From: Allobosea sp. ASV33
GTDB taxonomy: Bacteria > Pseudomonadota > Alphaproteobacteria > Rhizobiales > Beijerinckiaceae
Reading direction: 5' to 3'
NCBI RefSeq assembly: GCF_016428755.1
Contig: NZ_JAELTI010000001.1
Location: forward strand, 89,778 to 153,777
DNA: 64,000 nucleotides
In this document: positions 17,083-26,658 of the stretch, piece by piece
Layout: the number at the start of each line of letters is the position of its first letter
Numbering within the stretch: position 1 is the stretch's first letter
Notes under the pieces: model-generated
Told to the model about the DNA's origin: nothing
Database searches by the model: none
Seen by the model: the letters and a program-made list of their open reading frames with translations, nothing else
Translations under genes and position numbers: made by a program

Positions 17083-17466
17083 TCACTGCATGAGGAGCAT
17101 TTCGCGCCAGGCTCGCTCGACCTCATTCGTGAAACGGCATCCGAGGCTGCGTCGCAACGTCCAAAGCAAGGTCTCGCTGATCGGTTGGTAATGAGCATCG
17201 ATCATGCGGCAGATTTTGCGGGAGTACGCCAAATCTCGAACCGACGGAAGCAAAGCTCCAAATCGCGGAATCTCGTCCAGCACCAGCCTCAGTGTCGGCA
17301 GAAGCTTCCTTGCCTGCGGCTCCAGATCCATTGCAAACAGCCGATACACTTCGGGATACGCATCCAGAAGTCGATGAGCGAACATCGTGTCGACGCCATC
17401 GGAAACGGAGTCCAGTTGATCGAGACTCTCTTCGATCAGCAAGAGCGTGCATTGATCCATAACCAC
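17083..17466 (-). CDS. Globin-like protein lacking the proximal histidine
   Basis: 127 residues that align without gaps in the key part to single-domain bacterial (Vitreoscilla-type) globins: 'FAHRLLDAYPEVYRLF', with the CD1 Phe kept, then 'LLPSVRDLAY', and 'AHYQPISETLLWTLRRSLG'. In Vitreoscilla globin the F8 heme-ligating His lies nine positions before the 'HY' pair. Here that position is Arg (in 'YSRKICRMIDAHY'). Without this ligand ordinary heme binding is unlikely, so it may be a heme-free globin-fold sensor or be decaying. It is monocistronic between sapC and a lipoprotein gene, with no partner to suggest a function. Confidence 0.75.
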   Translation of the reverse strand: MVMDQCTLLLIEESLDQLDSVSDGVDTMFAHRLLDAYPEVYRLFAMDLEPQARKLLPTLRLVLDEIPRFGALLPSVRDLAYSRKICRMIDAHYQPISETLLWTLRRSLGCRFTNEVERAWREMLLMQ

Positions 17467-17552
17467 GTCCTAATCCTACGGCACTCCCTTGGAGGCTTCA
17501 GGCCCGCAGCAACCTGCCTGGAAGCCGCATTGAATTTTGAATATGCCGAACG

Positions 17553-17942
17553 TCAGTTGCTTCCTGCAGGCCGTTTGCCGGACGGTGTCCCATCCGGATT
17601 CATGCCGTAACGGCGGTACAGCGCCTGTTCGTCACGAGCCAACTGTGCATCCATGCGCGCGTCGGCGCTTTTTGCCAGCGCGTTTCGCGCGGCCAGCGCA
17701 ACGGGAGCTTTGGCGAAACTAGAGAGGCCTGTCGGATCTGCGCTGGCGGCAAGGCTGGTCGCGCCTTGAACGGCACCAAATGCCGTTGCCTCAGCGTTCA
17801 ATTGTTTCTCCAAGGCTCTTGTCTCGCTTGAGAAGTTCGAACCTTGAAAATTGGATTGCGTGCTCTGGCAACCGGCTAGCGCAGCCGCGGCCACGAATAG
17901 CGATACAAATGAAGCACGAGGGCCTTCTGGATTGACGCGCAA
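17553..17942 (-). CDS. Small lipoprotein of unknown function
   Basis: 129 residues. The N-terminal stretch 'SLFVAAAALAGCQSTQSNF' is a lipoprotein signal with lipobox Leu-Ala-Gly-Cys, so the mature protein should be anchored to a membrane. The mature part is Ala/Ser/Gln-rich, mostly helical, and ends 'YGMNPDGTPSGKRP'. The family is not recognised. It is followed upstream by a second lipoprotein gene in the same direction, with about 29 bases between the two. That suggests a small envelope operon with 17972-18343 and perhaps the DoxX gene. Confidence 0.65.
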   Translation of the reverse strand: MRVNPEGPRASFVSLFVAAAALAGCQSTQSNFQGSNFSSETRALEKQLNAEATAFGAVQGATSLAASADPTGLSSFAKAPVALAARNALAKSADARMDAQLARDEQALYRRYGMNPDGTPSGKRPAGSN

Positions 17943-17971
17943 ATGACGACCTCAAATGGTTTGATAGATGT

Positions 17972-18343
17972 TCAATAACAGGCGACTTTGAACTCGCCCT
18001 GGTTCCGCAGAACGAAGCCATGCATCGGCCCCATTGCCCGCGCCGCAAGCGCTCCGCCCGGCCCCGCGAAGCCGATGCCGGCGACGGCCGCGTTCACCCC
18101 CATATTTGCGGCCCGCACGCCTTGCGTGTGCGCCTGAAGCTGATCGATGCAGGATTGCGCAGAGGCATATGCCCGGGCTCGTTCCCGATCTTCGGGTTTC
18201 GCATCGGGCTGGCTCGCCGCCAGTTCAGCAGCCGCCTGGCGACCTGCCATGTCTGTTCGCAAGGCACTCAGCCGCGCGTCGCCGGAGCTACAACCAGCCG
18301 CAAGCAGGCAAATCGCCCCCACGATGAAATACCCTGTGCTCAT
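17972..18343 (-). CDS. Small lipoprotein of unknown function
   Basis: 123 residues from the ATG at 18343, behind AGGAGGGAGC. The frame extends further upstream but without a signal. 'FIVGAICLLAAGCSSGD' is a lipobox with Cys. A helical Gln/Ala/Arg-rich region follows ('MAGRQAAAELAAS', 'ERARAYASAQSCIDQLQAHT'), then a Gly/Ala-rich hydrophobic stretch and a Cys-Tyr end. The family is not recognised. Confidence 0.7.
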   Translation of the reverse strand: MSTGYFIVGAICLLAAGCSSGDARLSALRTDMAGRQAAAELAASQPDAKPEDRERARAYASAQSCIDQLQAHTQGVRAANMGVNAAVAGIGFAGPGGALAARAMGPMHGFVLRNQGEFKVACY

Positions 18344-18436
18344 GCAATTCGCTCCCTCCTTTGAACATGGATCATGGGCCCCGGGCTTCGACGCCCTGGG
18401 CGCAGAAGGCTGTGACCGGGTGAAACCGCGCAACGT

Positions 18437-18925
18437 TTACGCCTGCATTGACAGACGAGACCCCTTCCGGATCGCAGACGCGTAGATTGCGACGAAAAGG
18501 CCGCCCGTAACGGTGATGTGTTCCATCGCCACATGGAACTCCATGGTGCTCATGGGCTCTTCCATGGTCCAGAAATCGTGAGCGATCGGGATCGTCAAAA
18601 CGGTGAAAGCGGCCAAAGCCCCGGCAGCCATCCACGTCCACCGATCGAGGATGACGAGGATCGAGCCGAGGAGCAGGGTGATCACCGTCGCAAAATAGAA
18701 AAGGACTTCCGGCACCAGACCGAAATGCCGCATTTCCGCGAGCCCTGCATCGAAGTCGAAAAGTTTAGCCAGGCCGCTGGACCAGAACATGAAGGTCAGT
18801 ACAGTTCGCGCCAAATAGCCGAACCATAGCTTGCCGAAATCGTTCTCGGCTGCGCCTGCAAGGATCCGCGCGGGCGTCGAGGATACGGTTGGCAAGAGAT
18901 CGCTCTTGGTGGTTTCAACGTTCAT
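18437..18925 (-). CDS. DoxX-family membrane protein
   Basis: 162 residues, taking the ATG at 18925 rather than the upstream one. It has four hydrophobic segments, including 'LARTVLTFMFWSSGLAKLFD', 'EVLFYFATVITLLLGSILVI', 'AAGALAAFTVLTIPIAHDFW' and 'ITVTGGLFVAIYAS'. The 'FMFWSSGLAKL...D' pattern is that of DoxX/DoxD-like proteins, small inner-membrane proteins linked variously to thiosulfate:quinone oxidation or redox stress. It lies between the lipoproteins and the autotransporter with about 75 bases to the latter. No oxidase partner is nearby. Confidence 0.8.
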   Translation of the reverse strand: MNVETTKSDLLPTVSSTPARILAGAAENDFGKLWFGYLARTVLTFMFWSSGLAKLFDFDAGLAEMRHFGLVPEVLFYFATVITLLLGSILVILDRWTWMAAGALAAFTVLTIPIAHDFWTMEEPMSTMEFHVAMEHITVTGGLFVAIYASAIRKGSRLSMQA

Positions 18926-19000
18926 ATTTATTCCGATGAATCGCAAAGGAGGGCCACGGTGCCGAGATACGTCGGCACCGTCATCGCGGGCGTCAAACAA

Positions 19001-22000
19001 TCAGAACTTGACGTTGAAGTTGGCCTTGACCGACTGGTCAGAAATTCCAGAGCCGAACTGACCGCCGTAGCTCACGCCAAGCGCCGCATTCGCCGTCAGA
19101 GCGAGGTCGAGACCGGCCTCGATCACCGCAGCATTCCGCGCAATCGGCACACCGGCAACGGTGAAGGCGCTTCCGCCGTCAAACCGCATCGTCGAGATCG
19201 GCGTGACACCCCCGAAGGCGTGGCGCCAACCGAGCGCGCCCTTGGCAGTCAGGCTCGCGCCATTCACTTCGAATGAGCTGGAAGCCCGCAGACCGAGAGT
19301 CGTGAAGGTCGCATCGGTGTTGCTCGACGGGCTGGTCAGGGCCGCAGCACCGCCCCGTTCGCTGAATCCATCCGTATGCAGATTGACGTAGGCCAGATTG
19401 GCAAAGGGCTCGAACCTGGTCGCGCCCATATTCACGCGATAGGCCAGTTCGCCGAAGATCTGTGCCGTGCCCGCGTTATAGTCGCCCCTCAGATTGTTTC
19501 CGAAGCTGGAGACGTTCACGCTGCGCTTCGTCGAAACATCTTGCCACGTGTAGGCAGCGCCCGTGCGGAAAGCGATATTGCCCCAATTCGTGCCACCATA
19601 GAGACCGAGATGGTAATTATCGCTGGAGCCGGAGGAATGGCGGTCCTTCGTGTCGAAGCTGGTATTGCTGTAGCCTGCAACCGCGCCGAAACGCCAAGTA
19701 TCAAAGACCGGCGTGTCGAGACCAAGGAAGAATCCGCCGGTCTTGCGATTGAGACGAGCGGCATTGCCGTCCCCGTCCGTGTGGCCCCATGAGCCGAAGC
19801 CCTGCCCCCACAGAGCAACGCCGTTGGTATTCGCCGCGACCGGAACCGGCTTGCCATCGACGTAAGTCGTGACCATAGCGCCGGACGCGCCGACGCCATC
19901 AAAGGCCGCACGGATTCGATCGTTGATGGCGTTTCGGACAAAGCGGCTATCCTCGATCATCGACGCCTTTGCCGAAGCGTGAATCTCCCCCGACAGCTGA
20001 TCAAACGCCGTTCGCGCCTGGGGGGCCGACAGGTTCAGCACTGCATTGTAGAGCGGATTGCCGAAGCGGAGGCTTTCGACCCCGCCGCCAGTCGCCATCT
20101 GGTTCCGCGTCACACCCACATTCTGGAAGCTCGTCGCGTTGCGGGTCATCGTCAGATAGACGTTGTTGGCGTCGTAGCTGAGCGAGGGATCGAGGAAGGC
20201 GAGGTTGGAGGTCACGCCGTTGAAGCTGCCGTTGACGCCGGTAGCGCCATTAGCGGTGAGAATGGTGTAGGTCGTCGCGGGCGCGTAATCGCCCATGCCG
20301 GCGAGCACCCTGACCGTGCCGCCGCTGATCGTAGCCGCGCCCGTCGCGACGATCCTGTCGCCTTGCCCCGCGGCGTTGATCTCGACCTCATAGATCGAGC
20401 CGGGATGGAAGGTGACATTGCCAGCGATATTCAGTGTGCCGATGGAATTGCCCGGCGCGATGGTGCCCGACACGATGGTGTCGCCGACCGTGCCTGTGCC
20501 CTGCAGACGGCCAGTTGGAGCTATATCGACGGAACCGCCGAATACGCCATTGACGGCAAGCGTGCCGTCTCCGACGAACCCCTCGCCCGTGAAGCCAGAA
20601 TTGTCGCCCGAGAGCGTAAGCGTGCCGCTGCCACCCTTTGAGAACCAACCTGTCCCCGACAGCGATCCCGCGAAATTCGTATCAATGTCCTGCTGGACGG
20701 TGAGTGCCGACGCACCGATCGCCACGGTGCCTCCTGTGCCCGACAAAGACGACATACTGAGAGCGAAGTCGTTGAGATCCAGCGTACCGCCGTTCACGGT
20801 GTAGGCGGTTTGGTCGACGAAAGCGCCGTACGCGCCTGCCCTCAAAACCCCGCCGTCTACAATCGTGCCGCCAGTATAGCTGTTGGCGGCCGTGAGGGTG
20901 ACATCGCCGCCGATGATGCGAACCGCTCCGGTGCCTGAAATCGTTCCATCGAAGGTCGTCGCGTCCGATCGATTGAAGGCCAGAACACCGTAGTTGACCA
21001 CGTCACCAACGATCGAGCCCGAGGTGCCGCCACTGCCGAGCTGGAGCGTGCCTTGGCGAATCTCCGTACCGCCCCAATAGGTGTTGTCGCCATCCAGGAT
21101 GAGCGTACCGAGATCGGTCTTGGTCAGAGTACCGCCGCCGTCCAGCTTGTTGGAGATCGTCGCGGTATAGTTTGCGCTCGCCGCGGTCCCATCCCCGACA
21201 CGGATGATCGCCTCGCCAGCGACGATGTCGAGCATATCGCCGTAAAGCCGATAGCCGCTTGTCGCAAACTGCATACCGGTGGCCTGGACCTGGCCGGTGC
21301 CTGTGTAGACCTCGACATTACCGGCCTGCCCGCCGAAAACCACAAATCCGGGGCGAGGATTCATCGCGCCGTTCTGGATCCCAGCGGCATCGGTGAACGC
21401 GCGACCACCAGTTCTCCAGCGACCGTTCCCGCCATCGATCTTGCCGTTGTCCCAGTTCGCTGCGTTGTCGCCGTCCCAGAACAACACCGGCCCATAGTTC
21501 GGATTGTCTGCAACCAGATTGACTTGCCCGGCAACAGAGGTCTGCACGGCGAGATTGCCAGCGCTATAGCCCTTGGGAGCAGATCCGATCTCGAGTCCAC
21601 GATCGTCGAGCGCGCCCCCGTAGCTGAAGACGCGATAAACACCGGGCCCAAATCCGCCTACGTTGGTCACATTCAACGTGCCGTCGAGCACGAGATCCCC
21701 GACAACATGGAAGAGCGCACCGTTGTTTGTGGTACCAAGGTTGGCTTGGATGACGGCGCTGCTGGTCAGACGCAAGTCACGCATGGAAAGCGTCGTACCG
21801 CTTGTCCCCGCCAGGGTAGCTCCATCGACGACGACATCTCCGAGTTGACCGCTCCCTTGCAAGCGGCCATTCGTTACGAGCACAGGTGTCCCAGCAAAGT
21901 TGCCGTTAACGGCTAGCGTGCCGCCGAGCACCGATATCCGGCCATAGTAATCGAGGCCATCGCCATCGAGTGCTTGAATACCACCTCCCGTTTTGACGAG

Positions 22001-23326
22001 GTGCGCGTCCTCCCCGCCGATAAGACGCCCGCTAAAGTTCAACGCCCCTGCCCCAGCGCCGACCGTTAATTTGCTTGATCCAATGTCAATTGTACCGCTG
22101 CCCGCAATATGTTCGACCTGTTGATCAGCCCTGAGCTTCAAGGTCCCATCCGATCGGACGACGTATGTTCGGCCTCCAAGTACGTTTTCAGCCGCTGCGG
22201 TCAGCTGTCCTTGGGCTACGTAAAATTGATGGCCCGCATTGATAGCGCTCGTTACGACAAGTTCACCAGCGCCCGTTTTTCCAAGGAAGAACATACCGTT
22301 CCCTTGATCGATCCGGCCAGATTGCGTGGCCGTTCCCGATGCGACATGGAACCCTGTATTTGCCTTGACCATCACGTTGTTAGAAATCGCGATGCCGTCC
22401 GCATAAGAAAGGGTGCCTCCATGGTCTCCACCGATCGTGACGGTCCCGGAACCAAACGCGGAACTATTTTCAGCGTGCACCGCCCCGGCTTGAATGATCA
22501 GGCCGCCTGAGAAGGCACTATTGTTCCCAGCAAGAGTCAGAGTCCCCCCGCCGTCCTTCGTGAGGCTTGCCGCTCCCGAGAGAACACCTGAAACCCTGGC
22601 ATGTTGGGCAGTGTCGATTGTAGCGGCGGCATTGACCACCATGTCGTTGGCGACCGGCATCTCCTGTGGTGTGTAGATTGCGAGTGATCCGCCGGCAAAG
22701 GTGATTGCGCCCGATCCCAGTGCATGCTGGCTTTCCGCCCGCAAAATGCCGCCGCGAATAATAGCACCGCCCGTGAAGGTGTTATCGCCCGAAAGCGTCA
22801 AGGTTCCAGCATCGTTTTTCGCGAGCCTCCCGGCTCCCGATAGGGCACCGGACAGGATGGTCGCCTGCTGCACGGCCATCTGGCCGGTGCCGTTGAAGAC
22901 CATATCATTGCCGATGGATAACGTCCCGAGTCCGTAGAAACCGAGCCCCCCGCCGTTGAAGGTCACGACGCCTGTGCCCAGCGCGTTAATGTGCGTCGGA
23001 CGCAACTCGCCTGCGACAAGGTCGGTGCCACCGGAATAGGTATTGTCACCGGAGATCGTGATGGTGCCGGCTCCGGTCTTGGAAAGACCTCCGGTTCCCG
23101 AGACTACACCGGCAAGAGTACCGCCCACACCCTCGCCCGCGATCAAAGTATTCGAACCTGACAGCGTGAGCGGGTCGGCTTTCGTCTCGCCGTTGATGAA
23201 TTCCAATGTGGCGGCCGACGCCGGAAGAGCAAGCGCAATCATCGAGGCACCGGCGAGAAGTGATTGTACGTGCCGCAGACGCGATACGTTCGTCGACCTC
23301 AACAGATTGAAAGCTCTAACCTGCAA
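19001..23326 (-). CDS. Autotransporter with beta-strand repeats (type V secretion)
   Basis: 1,441 residues from a TTG at 23326, seven bases downstream of AAGGAG. The frame stays open to another TTG at 23407, but that has no ribosome binding site. The signal region is 'HVQSLLAGASMIALALPASA'. The passenger holds about seven autotransporter-associated strand repeats ('KTGAGTITISGDNTYSGGTD', 'KNDAGTLTLSGDNTFTGG', 'KTDLGTLILDGDNTYWGGTE', 'KGGSGTLTLSGDNSGFTGE' and others), which build a beta-helix. 'RLQGSGQLGDVVV' and 'RLQGTGTVGDTIV' occur twice as a longer repeat. The C-terminal about 280 residues form the beta-barrel translocator ('GVALWGQGFGSWGHTDGDGN', 'LGLYGGTNWGNIAFRTGAAY') ending in Phe, as barrel proteins do. 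Likely surface adhesin; no catalytic motif seen. Confidence 0.92.
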   Translation of the reverse strand: MQVRAFNLLRSTNVSRLRHVQSLLAGASMIALALPASAATLEFINGETKADPLTLSGSNTLIAGEGVGGTLAGVVSGTGGLSKTGAGTITISGDNTYSGGTDLVAGELRPTHINALGTGVVTFNGGGLGFYGLGTLSIGNDMVFNGTGQMAVQQATILSGALSGAGRLAKNDAGTLTLSGDNTFTGGAIIRGGILRAESQHALGSGAITFAGGSLAIYTPQEMPVANDMVVNAAATIDTAQHARVSGVLSGAASLTKDGGGTLTLAGNNSAFSGGLIIQAGAVHAENSSAFGSGTVTIGGDHGGTLSYADGIAISNNVMVKANTGFHVASGTATQSGRIDQGNGMFFLGKTGAGELVVTSAINAGHQFYVAQGQLTAAAENVLGGRTYVVRSDGTLKLRADQQVEHIAGSGTIDIGSSKLTVGAGAGALNFSGRLIGGEDAHLVKTGGGIQALDGDGLDYYGRISVLGGTLAVNGNFAGTPVLVTNGRLQGSGQLGDVVVDGATLAGTSGTTLSMRDLRLTSSAVIQANLGTTNNGALFHVVGDLVLDGTLNVTNVGGFGPGVYRVFSYGGALDDRGLEIGSAPKGYSAGNLAVQTSVAGQVNLVADNPNYGPVLFWDGDNAANWDNGKIDGGNGRWRTGGRAFTDAAGIQNGAMNPRPGFVVFGGQAGNVEVYTGTGQVQATGMQFATSGYRLYGDMLDIVAGEAIIRVGDGTAASANYTATISNKLDGGGTLTKTDLGTLILDGDNTYWGGTEIRQGTLQLGSGGTSGSIVGDVVNYGVLAFNRSDATTFDGTISGTGAVRIIGGDVTLTAANSYTGGTIVDGGVLRAGAYGAFVDQTAYTVNGGTLDLNDFALSMSSLSGTGGTVAIGASALTVQQDIDTNFAGSLSGTGWFSKGGSGTLTLSGDNSGFTGEGFVGDGTLAVNGVFGGSVDIAPTGRLQGTGTVGDTIVSGTIAPGNSIGTLNIAGNVTFHPGSIYEVEINAAGQGDRIVATGAATISGGTVRVLAGMGDYAPATTYTILTANGATGVNGSFNGVTSNLAFLDPSLSYDANNVYLTMTRNATSFQNVGVTRNQMATGGGVESLRFGNPLYNAVLNLSAPQARTAFDQLSGEIHASAKASMIEDSRFVRNAINDRIRAAFDGVGASGAMVTTYVDGKPVPVAANTNGVALWGQGFGSWGHTDGDGNAARLNRKTGGFFLGLDTPVFDTWRFGAVAGYSNTSFDTKDRHSSGSSDNYHLGLYGGTNWGNIAFRTGAAYTWQDVSTKRSVNVSSFGNNLRGDYNAGTAQIFGELAYRVNMGATRFEPFANLAYVNLHTDGFSERGGAAALTSPSSNTDATFTTLGLRASSSFEVNGASLTAKGALGWRHAFGGVTPISTMRFDGGSAFTVAGVPIARNAAVIEAGLDLALTANAALGVSYGGQFGSGISDQSVKANFNVKF

Positions 23327-23989
23327 TTTCCTACTCCTTGATCGATCTGCCGTAGGCAAAGCTTCGCCCACGACGGGCGCTGCTGCGTCCGAAGAATGAA
23401 AAACCAATTGTTTCGTGTAGCGCCCTGCTTTGACCGCGGGCGCGCGCCTATCACCAGCTCTGTCGCCGATGTTGCTGGCGGCTTCACCGAGCTATAGCGA
23501 TGCCCTTCGTCAGGCCGAAGAGCCAATTAGCTTCAATTTGCCTGCTAATTGCCGAGCTGCCGCACGCAAGATCGCCGCCAAGAAACGGCCGCCCAGACGA
23601 ACGGCGGAGATTGACAACGAGCCGGCGCCATTTCTTGCGTGCTCCGATCATTCGTGAATTTCGTCCCTGCTTGCTGCGGCGCCCGCGGCCTGACATCAGC
23701 ATCAGGTTCCATAACTTCTTGCGCACGTAGAATCCCCCACTGCATTACCAGCAGCGTTCAATTTCCGCCTGCTGCCGCAGAAAGTATAAGAAAACGACCA
23801 CTATTATCTTGGGGGATACCGAACCGACTTTTGATGTATCGCGAACAAGCGCCGCATCTGTGGCGATACGATTCGTGTGAGCGCTATGCGGAATGGAGCA
23901 GGAAGAAATAAATCACGGCCCAGATATCGATTCGGTATTTAAAATCAGGCGTCGCTTACCGAAAATATTACGAATATAGCCTAAAAAGA
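23327..23989. other. Intergenic region between autotransporter and AraC genes, no firm gene
   Basis: About 660 bp. A reverse frame at 23484-23726 gives 80 basic residues, but there is no recognised family and no good ribosome binding site, so I do not call it. The autotransporter promoter should lie at the left end. The right end (about 23900-23990) is AT-rich. Confidence 0.45.
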
Positions 23990-24958
23990 CTACAGCGCCG
24001 AACGCCTGATCTCAGATGGCGTAGCATTGAAGCGTTGACGAAACGCTCTGCTGAATGTCGAAAGATCGGAAAAACCGACATCATATGCGATTGCCGTAAT
24101 CCTGCTCGACTCCGCGTCTCGCTCCTTGAGAAGACGGTAGGCAAGGTCGAGCCGGGAATCACGTAAGAACTCGGTAAACGTCTGCCCCTCGCTCTCGAAT
24201 AGTCGCTGAATATAGCGCGGCGTCACCCCCTGACGGCGCGCGATGGCGTCAATGTTCAGCCCTGGATCGGATAAGCCTTGAAGAATGTCCTGCCGAACAA
24301 GCCTGCGGCGCGCAGCCGCTTTACTGCGCTCATTCCGCTCTGCTCCACCACGAACGAAGCCATCGAGGACCAAAGCCGTCAAATCGTAAATGTGGCGCGC
24401 TGCCATATCTCCGGCCCTGGCCGAGAGAGGCGGATGTCGGCGAAGCGTCTCGACATAGTTCGCTAGCAGCGGCATGCCACATGCGCCCGAAGGGATCAGA
24501 TAACTGGCTTCAAGTTCCAGACGCGGCGCCAGATCGGCAATGATATGGCGATCGAGCGAAACAAGGTCGACGGTCGTGGGCTTCCCATAGCGGAATTCGT
24601 GACATGTCCCCTCGTTCACGATCACCGTGTCGCCTGCGGAAACCTTGAACGCCGGCCTGCCGTCAATCGAAATCTCATGGTCCTGGTTGTGGATCAGAAG
24701 CAGATATTGTTCGCGGCCATCTTGTAACAAATCGCGGGTGCGCGCGCCGCTCATTGGTGCGTACAGCCCCCGAGCCACGGTCAAGCCGCCAGGCAAAGGC
24801 ATCGCCTCCATATCGATCCGCACGTTTTCACAATCAGCCGGCGCAAATTCGCGCCCCCCGATGTGACGCGCCATAAAGTCATGGACGAACGCAAGTCGTT
24901 CTTGCCGGGGAACGTCGTTCGTGGAAAGGCGCCGTGTCGGAAATGGACCGGAACTCAC
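23990..24958 (-). CDS. AraC-family transcriptional regulator
   Basis: 322 residues. The N-terminal half is an AraC_binding_2-like ligand domain with a cupin-like piece ('AGDTVIVNEGTCHEFRYGKP'). The C-terminal about 100 residues form the double helix-turn-helix: 'DAIARRQGVTPRYIQRLFES', then 'RITAIAYDVGFSDLSTFSRA' and 'FRQRFNATPSEIR'. It is transcribed toward the autotransporter gene, whose expression it might control, but the partner is not certain. The upstream region to 25232 has no gene and separates it from the divergent MarR-like gene. Confidence 0.92.
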   Translation of the reverse strand: MSSGPFPTRRLSTNDVPRQERLAFVHDFMARHIGGREFAPADCENVRIDMEAMPLPGGLTVARGLYAPMSGARTRDLLQDGREQYLLLIHNQDHEISIDGRPAFKVSAGDTVIVNEGTCHEFRYGKPTTVDLVSLDRHIIADLAPRLELEASYLIPSGACGMPLLANYVETLRRHPPLSARAGDMAARHIYDLTALVLDGFVRGGAERNERSKAAARRRLVRQDILQGLSDPGLNIDAIARRQGVTPRYIQRLFESEGQTFTEFLRDSRLDLAYRLLKERDAESSRITAIAYDVGFSDLSTFSRAFRQRFNATPSEIRRSAL

Positions 24959-25232
24959 TCTACCTTTTCCTTTCGCCTTACCCCTTTAATGAGCACTCGA
25001 TCACCATGGACCTTCGCCGGGCAAAAACTTCACAGTACCGTTCGGCGGAACGATACAACGAGTTCCGCCTGACTGTCTTGATGAGATACGAACTGAAGTT
25101 TCGCACAGAACGAACATAAATCCGAAGGTCCTTGAAAAAGCACTAAGCAACCGAAAATGCACATCAATTTGTTGCAAAAACTCACCGCCGGAACATAGTC
25201 TCGGTCGTTTCGTTACGATTGGACTCGGACTT

Positions 25233-25742
25233 ATGAAGAATGGGAACGCCGCAAATACGCCGACAGAAGAACTTGATGAAATTCTCCTGATCGAAGATCG
25301 CGCTCACGTCGAGCTTGACCAGGCGCAGCGCGCGCTCCTTGCGTCAGACGTCTCCTGGCTGGAATACCGAGCCGAATTCCGCCGTCAGATGATCAAGGAC
25401 GGCTTTCTTAAGCACCCCTGGCGAAGCATTTTCGAAGCCGACATGATCTTCACCCTGATCGGTCATAAATGGCTGGAGGGAGAAATACTGACGGTGAAGC
25501 AGGTCGCGACCTACTTCGATGCGTTCACCAGCGAAGTCACCGTTACCCGTCACATAGACGATATGGTGGCGTCGGGCACGCTCGTGCGCAGACCGGATCC
25601 AAAGGATCGGCGCCGTCTGCTTTTGATTCCAACCCGTCGCCTGTTCGAGATCGGTCGCATCTTCTTGCATGCACGCAAAGAAATCGCTCGCCAGCATGGC
25701 TTTGTCCATGATCTGTCACAAGATTGCGCTAGCGAACAATAG
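25233..25742 (+). CDS. MarR-like winged-helix regulator
   Basis: 169 residues. The centre reads as a winged helix: 'LTVKQVATYFDAFTSEVTVT' (helix-turn-helix), 'RHIDDMVASGTLVRRPDPKD' and 'RRRLLLIPTRRLFEI' (wing and following helix), typical of MarR proteins and of MarR-like proteins that sense phenolics. The N-terminal 60 residues are acidic and helical and longer than usual. It is divergent from the AraC gene across 274 bp that include AT-rich sequence. The target genes are unknown. Confidence 0.7.
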   Translation: MKNGNAANTPTEELDEILLIEDRAHVELDQAQRALLASDVSWLEYRAEFRRQMIKDGFLKHPWRSIFEADMIFTLIGHKWLEGEILTVKQVATYFDAFTSEVTVTRHIDDMVASGTLVRRPDPKDRRRLLLIPTRRLFEIGRIFLHARKEIARQHGFVHDLSQDCASEQ

Positions 25743-25825
25743 CCATCAAATCGCAATCGATCCGATTTGAACCAGGGTTGTCTCGTTAATAAGCATGACC
25801 TTCTTTCAGACGAGAAGGACAGATC

Positions 25826-26263
25826 ATGCATAAGAATTCCATCATATATGCCGCTGCAATCGCGATGGCCCTGTCAACATCGACCGCTATGGCTGACAAG
25901 GTCGATTTATCGCCGGCTCAGCGCGCTGCGAATATTAAAGAGTACAACAAGCGGAAAGCCCAAGGGATAGTCGACACGCCTCTTGGCGGCCGCGGGGCAT
26001 CCAAAAAGGCGCTGCATGAACATGTGGGCGGCACAGCGCAGCGGCAAGCGTCTGGGCAGAGCCGGCAGAAGTGCGAAGAAGCAGCACAAAATGCCCAAGC
26101 GACGGCCACGGGGACGGCTGTCCTCTCGAGCGTCATAGGACTTATCCCTTTCGGCGGTTCCGCATCCGGATTTGCAGTCGCGGCAGCCAATGTCGGCGCG
26201 TCGGCCGCAGGCGAAATCGCCCGCCAGAATTCAACAGCCGCGATGCAGAAGGAATGTATGTAA
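25826..26263 (+). CDS. Exported small protein of unknown function
   Basis: 145 residues. A Sec signal peptide 'NSIIYAAAIAMALSTSTAMA' with AxA cleavage precedes 'DKVDLSPAQRAANIKEYNK'. The mature part has a basic N-terminal section and a C-terminal Ala/Gly/Ser-rich hydrophobic stretch ('GTAVLSSVIGLIPFGGSAS', 'GFAVAAANVGASAAGEIAR'), with two cysteines. The start is preceded by GAGAAGGACAG. The glycine-rich hydrophobic segment recalls glycine-zipper envelope proteins, but I recognise no family. It stands alone behind the MarR-like gene. Confidence 0.65.
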   Translation: MHKNSIIYAAAIAMALSTSTAMADKVDLSPAQRAANIKEYNKRKAQGIVDTPLGGRGASKKALHEHVGGTAQRQASGQSRQKCEEAAQNAQATATGTAVLSSVIGLIPFGGSASGFAVAAANVGASAAGEIARQNSTAAMQKECM

Positions 26264-26658
26264 GTGTCAAATCGTGTCGAAGCGCGGTTGCTAGGGGCAG
26301 CAAGCACTGCCGCTGCTGTTCCAGCGAGGAAGAACCGCTGACCCTCAACAGCGTGTTCTCTATGAGAGCTGACGCAGCGGCTGGCCTGCATCACGGGCGG
26401 CTGCTTGGTTGGTCTAGCGGATCCAACTCGCTAAATTACTTCAGGAGCGGCTTGCCCGAACCCGCGAGCCGACCATTCGTCAGCTAGGAATCCGCCGTAC
26501 AATTGGGCCAGGCCAAAGTCAGCATTTTTCTCGAATCTGGGGATCTAACAGGCCCGTCACGCTGACCCGCCGAAGCTTGCTTGTATCTCTAGACGATACT
26601 ATCAATCGTATTGCAATCTTTCGGTCGCCGCCGTACCGTCCCAAGCAAGAGGGGTAAA
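26264..26658. other. No gene seen
   Basis: About 395 bp between the exported protein and the IclR gene. No coding signature on either strand. The last 100 bases are AT-richer and presumably carry the promoter of the IclR-oxidase-transporter operon. Confidence 0.45.

Noticed and set aside
19001..23326. A tandem-repeat DNA element inside the autotransporter gene
   Set aside because: The repeats are at the protein level (beta-strand repeats) with low DNA identity, and are explained by the passenger fold.
23484..23726. Reverse frame of 80 basic residues upstream of the autotransporter
   Set aside because: No family resemblance, weak start context and Arg-rich composition expected by chance.
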